In this document: positions 22,622-32,520 of the stretch, in pieces | Position numbering within the stretch: the stretch's first letter is position 1 | Layout: every line of letters starts with the position of its first letter | Assembly: GCA_963575745.1 (NCBI GenBank) | Contig: CAUYUJ010016301.1 | Location: forward strand, 205,387-269,386 | Length of the DNA stretch: 64,000 bases | Origin: Prorocentrum cordatum | Lineage: Eukaryota > Sar > Dinophyceae > Prorocentrales > Prorocentraceae | Reading direction: 5' to 3' | Made by a program: the position numbers and the translations under genes | Notes under the pieces: generated by a model | Database searches by the model: none | Seen by the model: only the letters and a program-made list of their open reading frames with translations | What the model was told of the DNA's origin: nothing

Positions 22622-22745
22622 CCATCGATCGATCGGTCGCCATCAACGATTGGGAACGCGATCCGTCGATCGATCCATCGATCCGTCGATCGATCCATCG
22701 ATCCATCGACGATCGATCGGTCGTCGGTCGTCGATCCATCGATCT
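22622..22745 (+). repeat. ATCGATCC/GATCGATC array
   Basis: Tandem ATCGATC(C/G) words over about 120 bp, dense in GATC and ATCGAT palindromes. A short relative lies at 15024-15042. Confidence 0.75.
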
Positions 22746-23048
22746 TTCTTAATATCTGGCGAACGGGGACCCAGACCCCAGGGCTGGCAGAGGCTGGCCC
22801 AGTTTGGAAACTTGCCTCGGATGGACCCTGGAGGGGTCTGGGAACCAACGTCGTCGTCGCCAGCGGCGTCGTCGGCGGCGTCGCAGTCACCGCCACCGTC
22901 GTCGATCGATCGAGGTACGTGGATCCAAATCTGAGGATCGAGGACTTTGGTGTCTACACACCTTTTTGGGCCTCCTGGGAACGTCTTGTCGCCACAATCC
23001 GGGTACCCTTCGAATTCCTGGCCGGAACGCACACCAGGGCAGGCCCCG

Positions 23049-23081
<33 letters not shown>

Positions 23082-23294
23082 TCTCTTTCTCCTCCCGCTG
23101 TTATCGGAGCGCGCGCAAACATGTACTAGCGATCCATGGATTTGGCGCGCGGTCGCCTAATCCATGGATCTGGGGAAGTGCCCTCCCCAAAATGCGGCCG
23201 CTGCTGCCTCGTTCGGCGGCGGAAATCCGCGACTTCCCATGAAAACTGGACCCGTCGCTAATCCACGCCCCCTTCATCCATGTTTGCGATCGCC
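22746..23294. other. Unassigned, short GTC tract
   Basis: GTCGTC tracts at about 22852-22905 and 23047-23083. Two copies of ATCCATGGAT(T/C)TG lie about 31 bp apart near 23131 and 23161. No gene is recognised. Confidence 0.4.
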
Positions 23295-23580
23295 TGATGT
23301 TACTCCTCCTCACTCCCCCTCCCTCCTCTTCCTCCCTCCCCTCTTCCCCCTCCTCCTCTCCCTCCCGCTGTTACTCCCCCTTCCTCCCCCTCCCTCCTCT
23401 TCCTCCCTCCCCTCTTCCCCCACCTCCTCCCCCTCCCGCTGTTACTCCTCCTTCCTCCCCCATCCCTCCTCTTCCTCCCTCCCCTCTTCCCCCTCCTCCT
23501 CCCCCTCCCGCTCTTACTCCTCCTTCCTCCCCCATCCCTCTTCTTCCTCCTCCCTCCCTCCCCCCCCCCATCGGCCTCCA
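23295..23580 (+). repeat. 72-bp minisatellite built from TCC
   Basis: Four units start G(A/C)T(G/C)TTACTCC at 23295, 23367, 23438 and 23510. Each is a TCC/CCC-rich block ending CCCTCCCGCT. A trinucleotide tract has thus acquired a higher-order period. Confidence 0.75.
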
Positions 23581-24035
23581 CACCTTTCCAAACAGCTCCT
23601 CCCCGACGCCCCCCCGCAGGCGTGTCGGTCGGGCGGGCTGGGCGGTTCGCCCGATGACCTCCTCACCACCTGCGTCAGGTTCGTGTCGCGCCGACTGCGG
23701 CGCTGGTGTCTGATGCCGCGGGGATCGTTCGACCTCGAATGAAGGGGCCCTGGGACACACAAATAAATACACACAAATAAAAGGATTCCCTAATTTTCCC
23801 ATCTTTTCTGGGTTTCTGTCTTCCCCCCCCCACTGCCCATATTTTCCAATATTTTCTGGGGAATCGACGATTCATTGTGTCTGTGTGCTTTTTCTCCTCC
23901 TGATTGAAGGATCGGCCGTTTCCGAGACGTCCAAAGCGTTCCGCATCGAACGATTCTAGGTCGCCAGCGGCGTTCAAAGCTGAACGCTGCCGGCCAGGTC
24001 ACCGCCGGTCGATGCGACACGAATCTACCGTATGG
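23581..24035. other. No recognisable feature
   Basis: Unique-looking sequence, AT-richer near 23760-23880. No gene is seen. Confidence 0.35.
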
Positions 24036-24745
24036 TCCTGGAGCTTGAAAGTTTCAGCTCCTTCACGGATGGAGAGGGGATGGTTTTCAAAAAGTGGCCC
24101 TGGCCTCAGCGCCGCACACACTCGTCGCAAGAGCCTGCGGCAGCTTCGCGGATGGAGGGCGGGCGGCTTTCGAAAGCGTGGCTCTCGCTGGATCGCAGCG
24201 CACAGTCGTCTTAGCAGGTGCAACAATTTGACGGACACGGAGCGGTTCCTTTTCAAACTGTGGCTCTCGCCTTTGCGCTGCGCGGACACGTCGTACAGTT
24301 CGTGACCGCTTCACAGATGGACGGCGGCTGATTTGCAATACGCGGCTCTCGCTCTGGCGCTGCGCACATTCGTCTTAAATTTGACAGCAGTTTTACGGAT
24401 GGAGGGAGGGGGCTCTGTTTTCTAAAGGTGGCTCTCGCTTAAACACCGCGCACGTTCGTACTAAAAGTTTGCAACCGCTTCGCAGATGAAGGGGAGGTTA
24501 TATTCAATGTGAGGCAACCGCTTAAACGCCGCGCACGCTCGTCTTAAACGTGTGCAGCATCTTCACACATGGAGAGGGGGTCGTTCTCAAAGTGGTGCTC
24601 TCGCCCCTAAAGCCAAACTTGGTGTCACTGGAGGAGGGCGGCTCCCTTTCAAAACGGTGCTCTCGCCTCCGCGCCGCGCAAAGTGGTGTCCGATCCAGCG
24701 CTGGACAAGATAGACGACTACTCTTTTTGTTCAAAATGGAGCTGT
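24036..24745 (-). repeat. Family M 82-bp array without flanks (copy F)
   Basis: About nine diverged units in reverse orientation: GGCTCTCGC(C/T) plus GCGCCGCGCACA(T/C)TCGT words near 24090, 24178, 24262, 24345, 24428, 24512, 24595, 24660 and 24740. Cap, 72-bp units and tail are absent. It abuts leader L1 directly. Confidence 0.7.
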
Positions 24746-24767
24746 CGCCTGGGACCCCCCAAAATCC

Positions 24768-24960
24768 GCCGGCCCCCTTGTGGGGCCACCAGGCTGTAGG
24801 GCTAAGGTTCGCAGTTTCCTGTGCCAGTTGCAGCTTCCAATTTTCACTGTTGCAGTTCTGCTTCTTGCTGCTTACTGTTCCTTGTTGATGGACCGCGCGA
24901 GGGGGGGGAGGCCCAAAACGGGCATTTTTACCACGCCTTGAGCGTGTGCTCTGAATTGCT
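24768..24960 (+). repeat. Leader repeat L1
   Basis: About 190 bp homologous to 59227-59412. Shared words in order: CCTTGTGGGGCCACCAGGC, TGTAGG, GCCAGTTGCAG, TTCTGCTTC, TACTGT, CGCGAGGGGGG, CCCAAA, TTACCAC, and GTGCTCTGAATT. It ends 40-45 bp before a tandem array. It is non-coding, and both copies are on the plus strand. Confidence 0.75.
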
Positions 24961-24984
24961 GGGGTGGGTAAAAATTAACACCCC

Positions 24985-25470
24985 TCACGCAGATCGGCGG
25001 GGTCAGGGTCCAAAAACACATGGGATTTGCCACATTTCTGAAATCCAATGGCACCCCTCACGCAGATCGGCGGGGTCAGGGTCCAAAAACACATGGGATT
25101 TGCCATAGTTCTGAAATCCGGTGGCACCCCTCACGCAAATCGGCGGGGTCAGGGTCCAAAAACACATAGGATTTGCCACATTTCTGAAATTCGCTGGCGC
25201 CCCTTATGCAGATCGGCGGGGTGAGGGTCCAAAACCATATAGGATTTGCCACATTTCTGACATTCGCTGGCACCCCTCACGCAGATCGGCGTGGTCAGGG
25301 TCCAAAAACATATAGGATTTGCCACATTTCTGAAATTCGCTGGCACCCCATCATGCAAATCGGCAGGGTCAGGGTCCAAAAACACATAGGATTTGCCACA
25401 TGTCTAAAATTCGGCGGCACCCCTCATGCAGATCCGGAGGGTCAGGGTCCAAAAACGCAGGGGGGGTGCT
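24985..25470 (+). repeat. 73-bp tandem array
   Basis: Seven units (GGTCAGGGTCCAAAAACACA, GGATTTGCCACATTTCTGAA, then GGCACCCCTCACGCAGATCG) start at 25001, 25074, 25147, 25220, 25293, 25367 and 25440. Spacing is 73 bp with one 74. The period is not a multiple of three, so the open frames across it are not conserved coding. It lies directly downstream of L1. Confidence 0.9.
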
Positions 25471-25519
25471 ACATTTCTCAAATTTCTGAGAAGGCCTCTT
25501 AGCGAATTCTAGGCATTGC

Positions 25520-26130
25520 TAGGTACCCTGCAAATTCCCTGGTTCCTGTGAGGGTCTGCAGGTCCCCCTGGCTCTGGCCTGCTTCCCCTGGCCCCCTCGC
25601 CCCCGTCGTCCTGCCCTGGTCTGAACCCAGCCTCCCTCCTTGGCTCTAGCGCCCCCTGGCCCTGGCCCCAGCCCCCCACGTCCGGGCGATTTTATGTTCG
25701 TGGCTCGTGGTTTGTCGTCGTCCCCGTGGCTGTGGCCAGCTTCCCCTCGCCCCCGCCCCCCTGGCTGTGGCCCGCCCCCCCTCGCCCCCTCGCCCAACCC
25801 AGGACCTCTGGCACCTGGTCCGAGCCCCAGCCCTCTGGCCCTGGCTGAACTCAGCTTGTTTCCTGGCCTTGGCCCCGCTCGCCCCGACCCTGGCCTTCGG
25901 CCCAGCCCCCCTCGCCCCGGACCGTATATTTTCGCGGTTCGAACCCGGACCTCTGGCCCTTGGTCCGAGCTTCAGTCCCCCTGCCCTGGCCCTGGACCCC
26001 CACTCGTCCCGACCCTGGCCTTGGCCCCAGCCCTCCTCGCCCCAGACCCTTTAGTTTCGTGGTTCCGTCCCCCTGGCTCTGGCCCCCCATCCCCTGGCCC
26101 TCTCGCCCCCCACATGCCCCTCCTCCTCTT
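25520..26130 (+). repeat. GC-rich CCCTGGCC minisatellite
   Basis: Irregular CCCCTGGCCCTGG and CCCTCGCCCC words, with three copies of a less GC-rich block (TTTTATGTTCGTGGCTCG, TATATTTTCGCGGTTCG, TTTAGTTTCGTGGTTCC) near 25690, 25925 and 26050. This indicates a higher-order unit. Confidence 0.6.
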
Positions 26131-27045
26131 TCTCTCCTCAAATGTGCAAGAGCCAGGGCACGCGTGCCACTTGTATTCCGGGTCGTTCACGGATCCCGCC
26201 CTGCTGGGATCGGTTCGAAGTCAGGTGGGGCTCCGAAGTTGCAGCATTCCTGCCATGTCAGGATCGTCTTGAGGCCACTTTGAAATCATATCCTGGTCAT
26301 GTTTGGATCGCGCAGCCGTTGCGTATTCATTATGTGGCCACCCTGGGCGCGCGTGGATCCATCTTGTTGCTATCGGGCCATTCTGGGGTCATTCGTGGCT
26401 TATGTGTTTGGTCATCGTCGAGTCGGCCTGGGACGGTCCAGAATCCATGGTGGGATCGTGTTGGGGTGGCGTCATCCCGCGGTCGTCTGGACGTCATCGT
26501 CTGTGGCCCCAGGCCCACCTGGAACCATTTTGTGGCCATGGGGACATTTTGGGATCGCGCGCGCGCGAGCGCCAAACACGCGCGCGCGACAACTCATCTC
26601 GCCGATGGCTGTACCAACATATATTTCTTGTTTCGCGTTTCCGAAGAAACTTTGGTTGGGGCCAAGTAGTCCTCCTGTAGATAGACACGCCCGACTGAAG
26701 GCGAGTGGGGCACAGATCCATGTTCCTCGCCCCACCGACCCTCGGCGGCGACGATTGGGGCGAATAGCCCAGAGGCGGGCATTCCACATTACACGCATTC
26801 GCCCGGGAGCCTTGTCGAAGACATACGGTGTGGGCCTTGGATAAGGAACCCTTGGATAAGTAATCCAGGGTCGGGAAGCCAGTGGAACTCCAATCGTGGA
26901 TCGGCCATGGATATCACCGCCGCCCTCACTGGACAAGGGATCCTCCAGGGTCTGGCGCCTCCTGTGACTGTTCCTTAACAAACGCTTCCACCGTAGATCA
27001 TCGGCACCCCTGGATACGTGTATTGCTCCCCCCTGGGCTATTCTA
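26131..27045. other. Unassigned
   Basis: 26220-26560 has weak irregular repetition of TGGGATCG / TTTGGATCG / GTGGATCC words. GCGCGCGC stretches lie near 26554-26590. No gene is recognised. Confidence 0.35.
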
Positions 27046-27240
27046 GGGGCACAAAAAGTGGCATAAACATAACAACTCGGAGGTCCGCGCGGATTTCTCG
27101 GATCGGCGCTGGGGCCTCCCGGCGGCGCCTCCGGCGCCGCCCCTGGCGCGCTCCGCGCGCCAAGGAGGGGGGTCCAGCGCCGACCCGAGAAATCCGCCCG
27201 GACCTCCGAGTTTTTATCTTTATGTCACTTCTTGCTCCCC
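27046..27240. mobile_element. Foldback element with three nested hairpins
   Basis: Arms 27046-27112 and 27174-27240 are inverted copies over about 67 bp at roughly 85% by eye. The left arm includes AACTCGGAGGTCCGCGCGGA then TTTCTCGGATCGGCGCTGG. The 61-nt loop holds two perfect hairpins: GGCGGCGCC-TCC-GGCGCCGCC at 27121-27141 and TGGCGCGC-TCC-GCGCGCCA at 27144-27162. It has no coding capacity and is MITE-like in shape. Target duplications could not be decided by eye. Confidence 0.7.
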
Positions 27241-27271
27241 TATATTCGCCCCTGCCCGTCGCCTCCGACCC

Positions 27272-27430
27272 AGAGATCCGACGTCGTGATTTTTTCAACA
27301 CGGGGCACCCAGAGGTCTCGACCCGTTCCCCGGGACCGGTTTTTCATCCTGAGTCGTTTTTTGACGGCCCCGGGGCCCGGCGAGGGCCCCTTTTGAGGCC
27401 GAAAAGTATGAAAAACCTCCCCCTGACTCC
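27272..27430 (+). repeat. Dispersed repeat R2, copy 1
   Basis: Shares GATTTTTTCA, CCCCGGGACC, GAGTCGTT, TTGACGG, and GGCCCGGCGAGG with the reverse complement of 28425-28575. The central part matches 57800-57930. It is non-coding. Confidence 0.7.
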
Positions 27431-27435
27431 GGATC

Positions 27436-27690
27436 CGCCCTACTTTGGGGAAATTCGTAAGTAGGGCTTGGAATTTCCGCCTTACTTTTCAAGCCCCGCT
27501 GATGCCAATTTCCGCCCTACTTTTCTGCTGTTGCTTCCGCCCTACTTCTGTGGATTTCCGCCCTACTGTATGTTGGGTGCAGAAACTTCCGCCCCACCTC
27601 TTCGGCTTATTATAGGTGGACTTCCGAAGCAATTTTCATTTGGAAAAAAAGCCAAGAAGTAGGGCGGATCTGGAGTCAGGGCCGAGGGCC
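27436..27690 (+). repeat. TTTCCGCCCTACTT repeat
   Basis: Six or seven copies of (T)TTCCGCCCTACTT separated by 15-30 bp, ending in AAGTAGGGCGGATCTGGAGT and CAGGG, which passes into the GGA array. A reverse-oriented relative lies at 37640-37800. Confidence 0.65.
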
Positions 27691-27719
27691 ACCCGCCTCG
27701 CCTCGCAGGGACGGGGGAG

Positions 27720-27955
27720 TCAGGGGGAGGGGGAGGATCTGGAGTCAGGGACGGGGGAGTCAGGGGGAGGAGGAGGAGGAGGAGGAGGAGGAGGAGGAGG
27801 AGGAGGAGGAGGAGGAGGAGGAGGAGGAGGAGGAGGAGGAGGAGGAGAGGAGGAGGGTGGGAGGAGGAGGAGGAGGAGGAGGAGGAGGAGGAGGAGCGGA
27901 GGGAGGAGGAGGAGGAGGAGAATAAGGAGGAGGAGGAGAAGGAGAAGGGCCGTCT
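27720..27955 (+). repeat. GGA microsatellite
   Basis: About 185 bp of GGA within a GGAGTCAGGG-flanked tract. It begins exactly where a second copy of GGATCTGGAGTCAGGG ends. Confidence 0.85.
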
Positions 27956-28424
27956 TGATTTTTTCAATGCGTTGGATCTCTGGGGAGGCCCTCCCCCCGG
28001 GGCGAGGCGGGAGGCCCCCCCCCGCGGCACCGGGGCGAGCCCGGCGCGGGCGACGGCGCCGCGGAGCGCAGCGGGGCGTGGCGCAGCAGCATGCCGGCCA
28101 CGCCGGCGTGGCCTGGCGCGCTGGGCGCGCCCCGCCCCGAGGGGCCGACCGACCAGCGGCGCCGGCGGCCTTCAGGTGCAGCAGAGGAGGGAGCAGTTCC
28201 AGACATGATCGCGCCGTGTCGGGAGCGGCCAAGAGGGGGGGGTCCAAGAGGGGGGGGTGCAAATCATGACCGGCGGCATGTGCGCGGCCCAGCGGGGGTG
28301 TCAGGGACGTAATGAAATAAGAAGAGGCGCCATGAAATCTGGGGAAATATCATGACCCACGCCATGACATCCACCCCCCCCTAATCATCACCCCCCTCTT
28401 GTCCGCCCCCGACCGTGAAAAAAT
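27956..28424. other. Unassigned GC-rich sequence
   Basis: Begins TTGATTTTTTCAATGCG, an echo of the R2 start. The remainder is GC-rich and non-repetitive by eye. Confidence 0.35.
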
Positions 28425-28575
28425 CAGACGGGAGGTTTTGGGGCTATTTTCGGCCCCTGGAGGGCCTCGTCGGGCCTCGGGACCGTCAAGGAACGACTCG
28501 GGACTAATAACGGGTCCCGGGGAAAGGGTCGGGACTTCCAGGGACGCAGTCCTGAAAAAATCAGGTCGTCGCATG
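28425..28575 (-). repeat. Dispersed repeat R2, copy 2 (inverted)
   Basis: Reverse complement matches 27275-27425: CTGATTTTTTCAGGA, CCTTTCCCCGGGACCCG, AGTCCCGAGTCGTT, CTTGACGG, AGGCCCGACGAGG, and GGCCGAAAA. Copies 1 and 2 form a widely spaced inverted pair about 1 kb apart around the GGA array. Confidence 0.7.
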
Positions 28576-29039
28576 TCAGGGTTGGATATTTCCCCGCTCC
28601 CCCAGATTCAAAGTCGGCACGCGAGGGGGGGACTGCGGTCGAAGTGCAGCGCGTTCGACCCAAATGCCAACTTTTATCATTGGGGGGGGTATTGACAGAT
28701 ATATGTGGCATGGAGGTTCGAGTATTTCTTCCGAGGCCTGTCTGGGCGCTGGCAGGAAGTCGCGTTTCCAAATATCAAACGATGTTTGACTTTTCAATAT
28801 GGGAGTCACGTTTTCTCAAACTAGGCTTGCCTATACCTGTCCTGGCTCAATGCCTAAAAGAACTGGTCCTCCGTTACCGCCCACCTTTATGTTTCCGGCA
28901 ATCGTCAAACTATCCGCATGGCTTCTTCTGCATTTGGCTTCCTCTGCTATCCGCATTGCTTCCTCTACCTCCGCATGGCTTCCTCTGCGATTCCAATGGC
29001 TTCCTACGGCTATGTGTTGGCGTCCCTACAGTCGTCCAA
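28576..29039. other. Unassigned, with GCATGGCTTCC repeats
   Basis: 28915-29010 has about five copies of CGCAT(G/T)GCTTCCTCTG-like words at 18-24-bp spacing. The remainder is not recognised. Confidence 0.45.
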
Positions 29040-29330
29040 ATATAATCAAATGCATGAGTAGAGTTGAGTACAGCAGAGTAAATACGAGTAGATGAGTAGA
29101 GGAGGGCAGAATCGAGTAGGTATAATAGAGTAAAGTAGGAGTAGAACATAATAGGTCAGGGTAGTCGGTAGAGAAGAGCGCAGTATGATAGATGAGGTTC
29201 GATGGTATAATAGAGTTCGTTTTTTTGGAATAGACTAGAACCGAGGGGAATAGAGTAAGGGTACAGGAGAGGAGAGTAGGTTTAGAGGAGAGCAGGGACA
29301 GATAATAAATCAACTTTGCCAGGTCGAGTA
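29040..29330 (+). repeat. Degenerate GAGTA pentamer array
   Basis: GAGTA/GAGTAGA words over about 290 bp with many substitutions. The minus frame reads as a spurious Leu/Tyr/Ser/Thr-rich chain. Confidence 0.65.
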
Positions 29331-29726
29331 AGTCAGAGGGCCCCGCCTACTCCCACCCTCCCTCCCCCACAGCATCCGAACCACTTGTGGCACAGCTGGG
29401 TAAGTATGGCAGGTCGGATCGGAGCGCGACCCCCTCTCGCAGACAGGCGGCGCTCCCGCGCGGCCCTGGTTCCGACGACTTAACACAAAGGGAAGGCCTG
29501 CGCGGGCCGCGCGGGGGGCGGGAGCGGCACAACTTCCGAGGGGCGCGGAGAGCACGAAGCCTGCGCCGCGTGGACTCAGCACGGTCGCTTTCGCTCACAA
29601 GCGCTGCGCGGCGCTTGGGCGTCGCCTCGCCCGCTCTCGCGCGCGGCCCCGCGGCCGCCGTCGCTGTCGTGCGCTGCGGCGAACGAGCCCTGCGCCGCGC
29701 CCTGCGCAGGAACGCTCCCGAGGCAA
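29331..29726. other. Unassigned GC-rich sequence
   Basis: Gly/Arg/Ala-rich frames only. Words like TCGCTTTCGCTCACAAGCGC near 29590 are a possible distant family M relative. Confidence 0.3.
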
Positions 29727-29895
29727 TTTGCGCATGGAACCGGGGCCAGGGCGACGAGTCGCCCACCAGCGCGGGCCCCCCCCTCGGGAGTGTTCCCGCG
29801 CGGGCCCCCCCCCCCCCCCGCGCGGGAACACTCCCGAGGCACATGTCGCATGGAACCGGGGCGAGGGCGGCAAGTCGCCCCCCTGCGCAGGCCCC
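29727..29895 (+). repeat. 104-bp direct repeat containing a 23-bp perfect palindrome
   Basis: CTCCCGAGGCA, then CGCATGGAACCGGGGC, GAGTCGCCC or AAGTCGCCC, and GCGCGGGCC or GCGCAGGCC occur at 29727 and again at 29831. Between them CCTCGGGAGTGTTCCCGCGC plus GGG (29782-29804) pairs perfectly with 29817-29839 across a loop of 12 C. Confidence 0.75.
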
Positions 29896-29919
29896 CGCGA
29901 ATTGGCGAGGGAAGGAAAC

Positions 29920-30140
29920 GCGCAGCGCCGACGCGGGAGGGCCACTTGCAGGCGAAATCTGCGCAGCGCCAGGTCGAGAGCGACAGTTGCCGTCCGCTCG
30001 CGCGTCGCCGAACACATGCATTCGAAACATCTGCGCCGCGCCCCAGCGGAAGCTCGACTCTCTATAAAGCAAATGATTGCGGCGCCGAGGCGAGAACGAC
30101 ATTTCGGCCTTTCGCGCGGAGTGTGCGCCCCGCCCACCTC
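29920..30140 (+). repeat. Distant family M-like repeat
   Basis: GCGCAGCGCC(A/G) words followed by an AGG-CGAGAGC-type word recur near 29921, 29966, 30040 and 30090. The last reads GGCGCCGAGGCGAGAACGAC then ATTTCGG, close to the 82-bp unit word GGCGCTAAGGCGAGAGCCAC ATTTTG. Confidence 0.4.
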
Positions 30141-30249
30141 CTGCCACCCATTTTGCAACATGGACGACAAAATGCCCACGCTGACACGAACAAACATGTT
30201 CAAAACAGTGCTTACACCTAGGGCCTCTCATTTTTATTCTAAGGAACGG

Positions 30250-30410
30250 GGCTGGTGCGGCGGTCTGGCGGCTATGTTGTCGCCGTCGCCGCCCCGTCGC
30301 CGCCTCGTCGCCGCCCGTCGTCTGGGCTGGTGTGGCGGTCTGGCGGATATGTTGTCGCCGTCGCCGCCCCGTCGCCGCCTCGTTGCCGCCGTTGAATTGC
30401 ACCACGTAGA
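30250..30410 (+). repeat. 79-bp tandem duplication
   Basis: GGCGGTCTGGCGG(C/A)TATGT then TGTCGCCGTCGCCGCCCCGT and CGCCGCCTCGT occur at about 30258 and 30334. Confidence 0.75.
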
Positions 30411-31124
30411 TTGCCCAACATATTTTCTAAAGATTAATTCGGTTCGGTGGTTAAGTTGTCGTTACTTAACACTGCCTTACCTTGCTTTGCATTTGCTTTG
30501 CGTTGTTTTGTTTTGCTTTGAAAACATAACATAGATTGCGCAACAAAGGTTCTCCTTTCTAGAAAGGAATTGGAATACACCACCCTGCCGAGGTCGGATC
30601 TATCCGTCCCCCTGGGGATGTGCAATTTACAGATGGTCCGGCTCCATCGTTCGTTCTAGATATGTTTTCACATGACGCCAGCCAAATCGGTTTCGACACC
30701 CACCCCCTTCATCCCTCGCAAAAGACATAATGCCCGCATAGCTGCCATCTTCAAAGATTGTTTCGATAACCTCTTGCAAGGAAAAGACGAACTGACCACG
30801 CGCGCGTCGTCGCGCGCGCATCCCGAAATCATTCAAAACAAATGTGGTTTCGTCCTGATTTCGAAATCGAGCGCCCGGAAACACATTCAACAACCAACTA
30901 TTTCGCAATTGGATCTGAAAAAAAGAAACAAACAAACAAAAAACCTTGCGCTCGCGCTCTGGCTAATCCCACCAGCTCTCTGGGCGTAGGTTGTCTAGAG
31001 AGGCTCCTCTTCCAACCCCCATCTTCCCCTTTCGGGAGGGGTTTATCATTGTTCCTTATCAGTATAGACCCCCTCCCCCAAGCGACTAAGGCCAACCCGA
31101 CCCCATGCCGACACCATGCCCACC
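30411..31124. other. Unassigned
   Basis: A CTTTGC(G/A)TT(T/G) run sits near 30483-30525. There is no gene and no clear repeat in the rest. Confidence 0.35.
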
Positions 31125-31470
31125 CCCCCGCCACCATTCCGGTCAAAAAACTATGCAAACTGCACTCTGCCTCCACACTTGGAGCATGCGCGGCCAACCC
31201 GATGCGGCCCCCCCTCCACCATCCCTACCAAAAATTAATGCAAAGTAAACTTTGGGGCAAAGTCTTGGGTCATGTTCGTGAGGCCCGCGAACATTTTGCA
31301 TTGTTGTTGACAAGGGCGGCTGGGGTGTCAGCAAATTCCCTGCTGCGCGCAAGGCTACCACCCCTGACAAAAGGCAATGCAACATGCATCTCGCGGCTAA
31401 ATCTGGATCATGCGCGGCCATCCCGCGAGCACTGTCAAGTGCTTTTTGGCAGGGACGGCGGGAGTGGTGG
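31125..31470. repeat. Diverged repeat with an inverted unit
   Basis: CCACCAT/CCACCCC then a CAAAAA and ATGCAA(A/C) block occurs near 31131, 31216 and 31358. At 31420-31470 a similar block appears on the opposite strand (TCAAGTGCTTTTTGGCAGGG), so the set has mixed orientation around about 31415. Confidence 0.4.
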
Positions 31471-31599
31471 CGCGTGGCCTGCTGTGCGCAGGCCCACCAG
31501 ACACAATGATGGGCATCGGTTTTCGAGAAGGATGGCGGGGGCCGACATGTTTCCCGATGTGTGCTGTCACGTGCGCAGGCGCACCTGACGCACTCTGCG

Positions 31600-31760
31600 C
31601 GTGCCCCGAACGCGGCGCATCTGGCGCGACTGGGGTGTGCGGCACACCTGGCGCGCGCGGAGCACGTGGCGCATCAGGCGCACCAGGCGCGCGCGGCACG
31701 CTCGGCCCCAGGGGTGCTTGGCGCGCGTGGCGCCCCTGGCACGCGTGGCGCACCTCGCCC
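31600..31760 (+). repeat. 9-bp GGCGCACCT-type array, collagen-like frame
   Basis: Plus-strand words GGCGC(A/G)xxT at multiples of 9 bp give about a dozen Gly-X-Y triplets (GASGATGVCGTPGARGARGA) inside a 148-codon frame starting at 31410. The array is short, lacks a signal peptide and abuts repeat DNA. A minisatellite origin is more likely than a collagen-like gene. Confidence 0.45.
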
Positions 31761-32039
31761 AAGCGTCGCGCACCTGGGGTCGTGCGTGAGCAGAAAAAAA
31801 AAACGGCACCAACACCACAGGAGCGAATTTTTGCCCATGCCCAAAAGCCACGCTGAAAGGCAGGCAACGTACAACCCAAACCACACACGAGACAAACGCA
31901 CGGTCGGCCGCGACGCTTCGAGCACTTCCAACAACGCGGCAAGCGGGGCCAGCTAAGGCGCGCCCGCGAAACCTCAAAGGAAACCACGGCGCTCCCACGG
32001 AACGCCCGCGCCTGCCCGACCCCTCTTGAGACGCCCAGG

Positions 32040-32520
32040 GGAGGGCAGGGAGGAGGAGGAGGAGGAAGAGGAGGAGGAGGAGGAGGAGGAGGAGGAGGAG
32101 GAGGACGACGACAAAAATGAGGAGAAGAGGAAGGGGAGGAGGACGAGGAGGAAGAGGAGGAGGAGGAGCAGGAGGAGGGGGGAAGGGGGGGAGGCTGTTG
32201 CACTGCCGCCGAAGGAAGGCTCCATTCCCTTCCCACGGCAAGCCTCAGGAACCCCCATATTGGATTTCACGAGACCCCCGTGGACCCCCAGAGGGGCATG
32301 TCCGCGCTCTCCCCCTTTGCCCCCCCCTCGAGGCGGGAGTCGGCGACGACGCCAGCTTCTTCGCGCGCATTCCCCAGAGCCCAGGGGAGGGGACGAAGGG
32401 GAGGGGGAGGGGGAGGGGGAGGGGGAGGGGGAGGAGGAGGAGGAGGAGGAGGAGGAGGAGGAGGAGGAGGAGGAGGAGGAGGAGGAGGAGGAGGAGGAGG
32501 AAGAGGAAGGAAGGAGAGAC
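32040..32520 (+). repeat. Two GGA arrays flanking a unique block
   Basis: GGA arrays at 32050-32185 and 32392-32515 enclose about 200 bp of non-repetitive sequence. The second starts with GAGGGG 6-bp units. Confidence 0.75.

Noticed and set aside
24985-25470. CRISPR array
   Set aside because: Repeats are contiguous 73-bp units without unique spacers, the leader is shared with a different array, and no cas genes or prokaryotic context exist.
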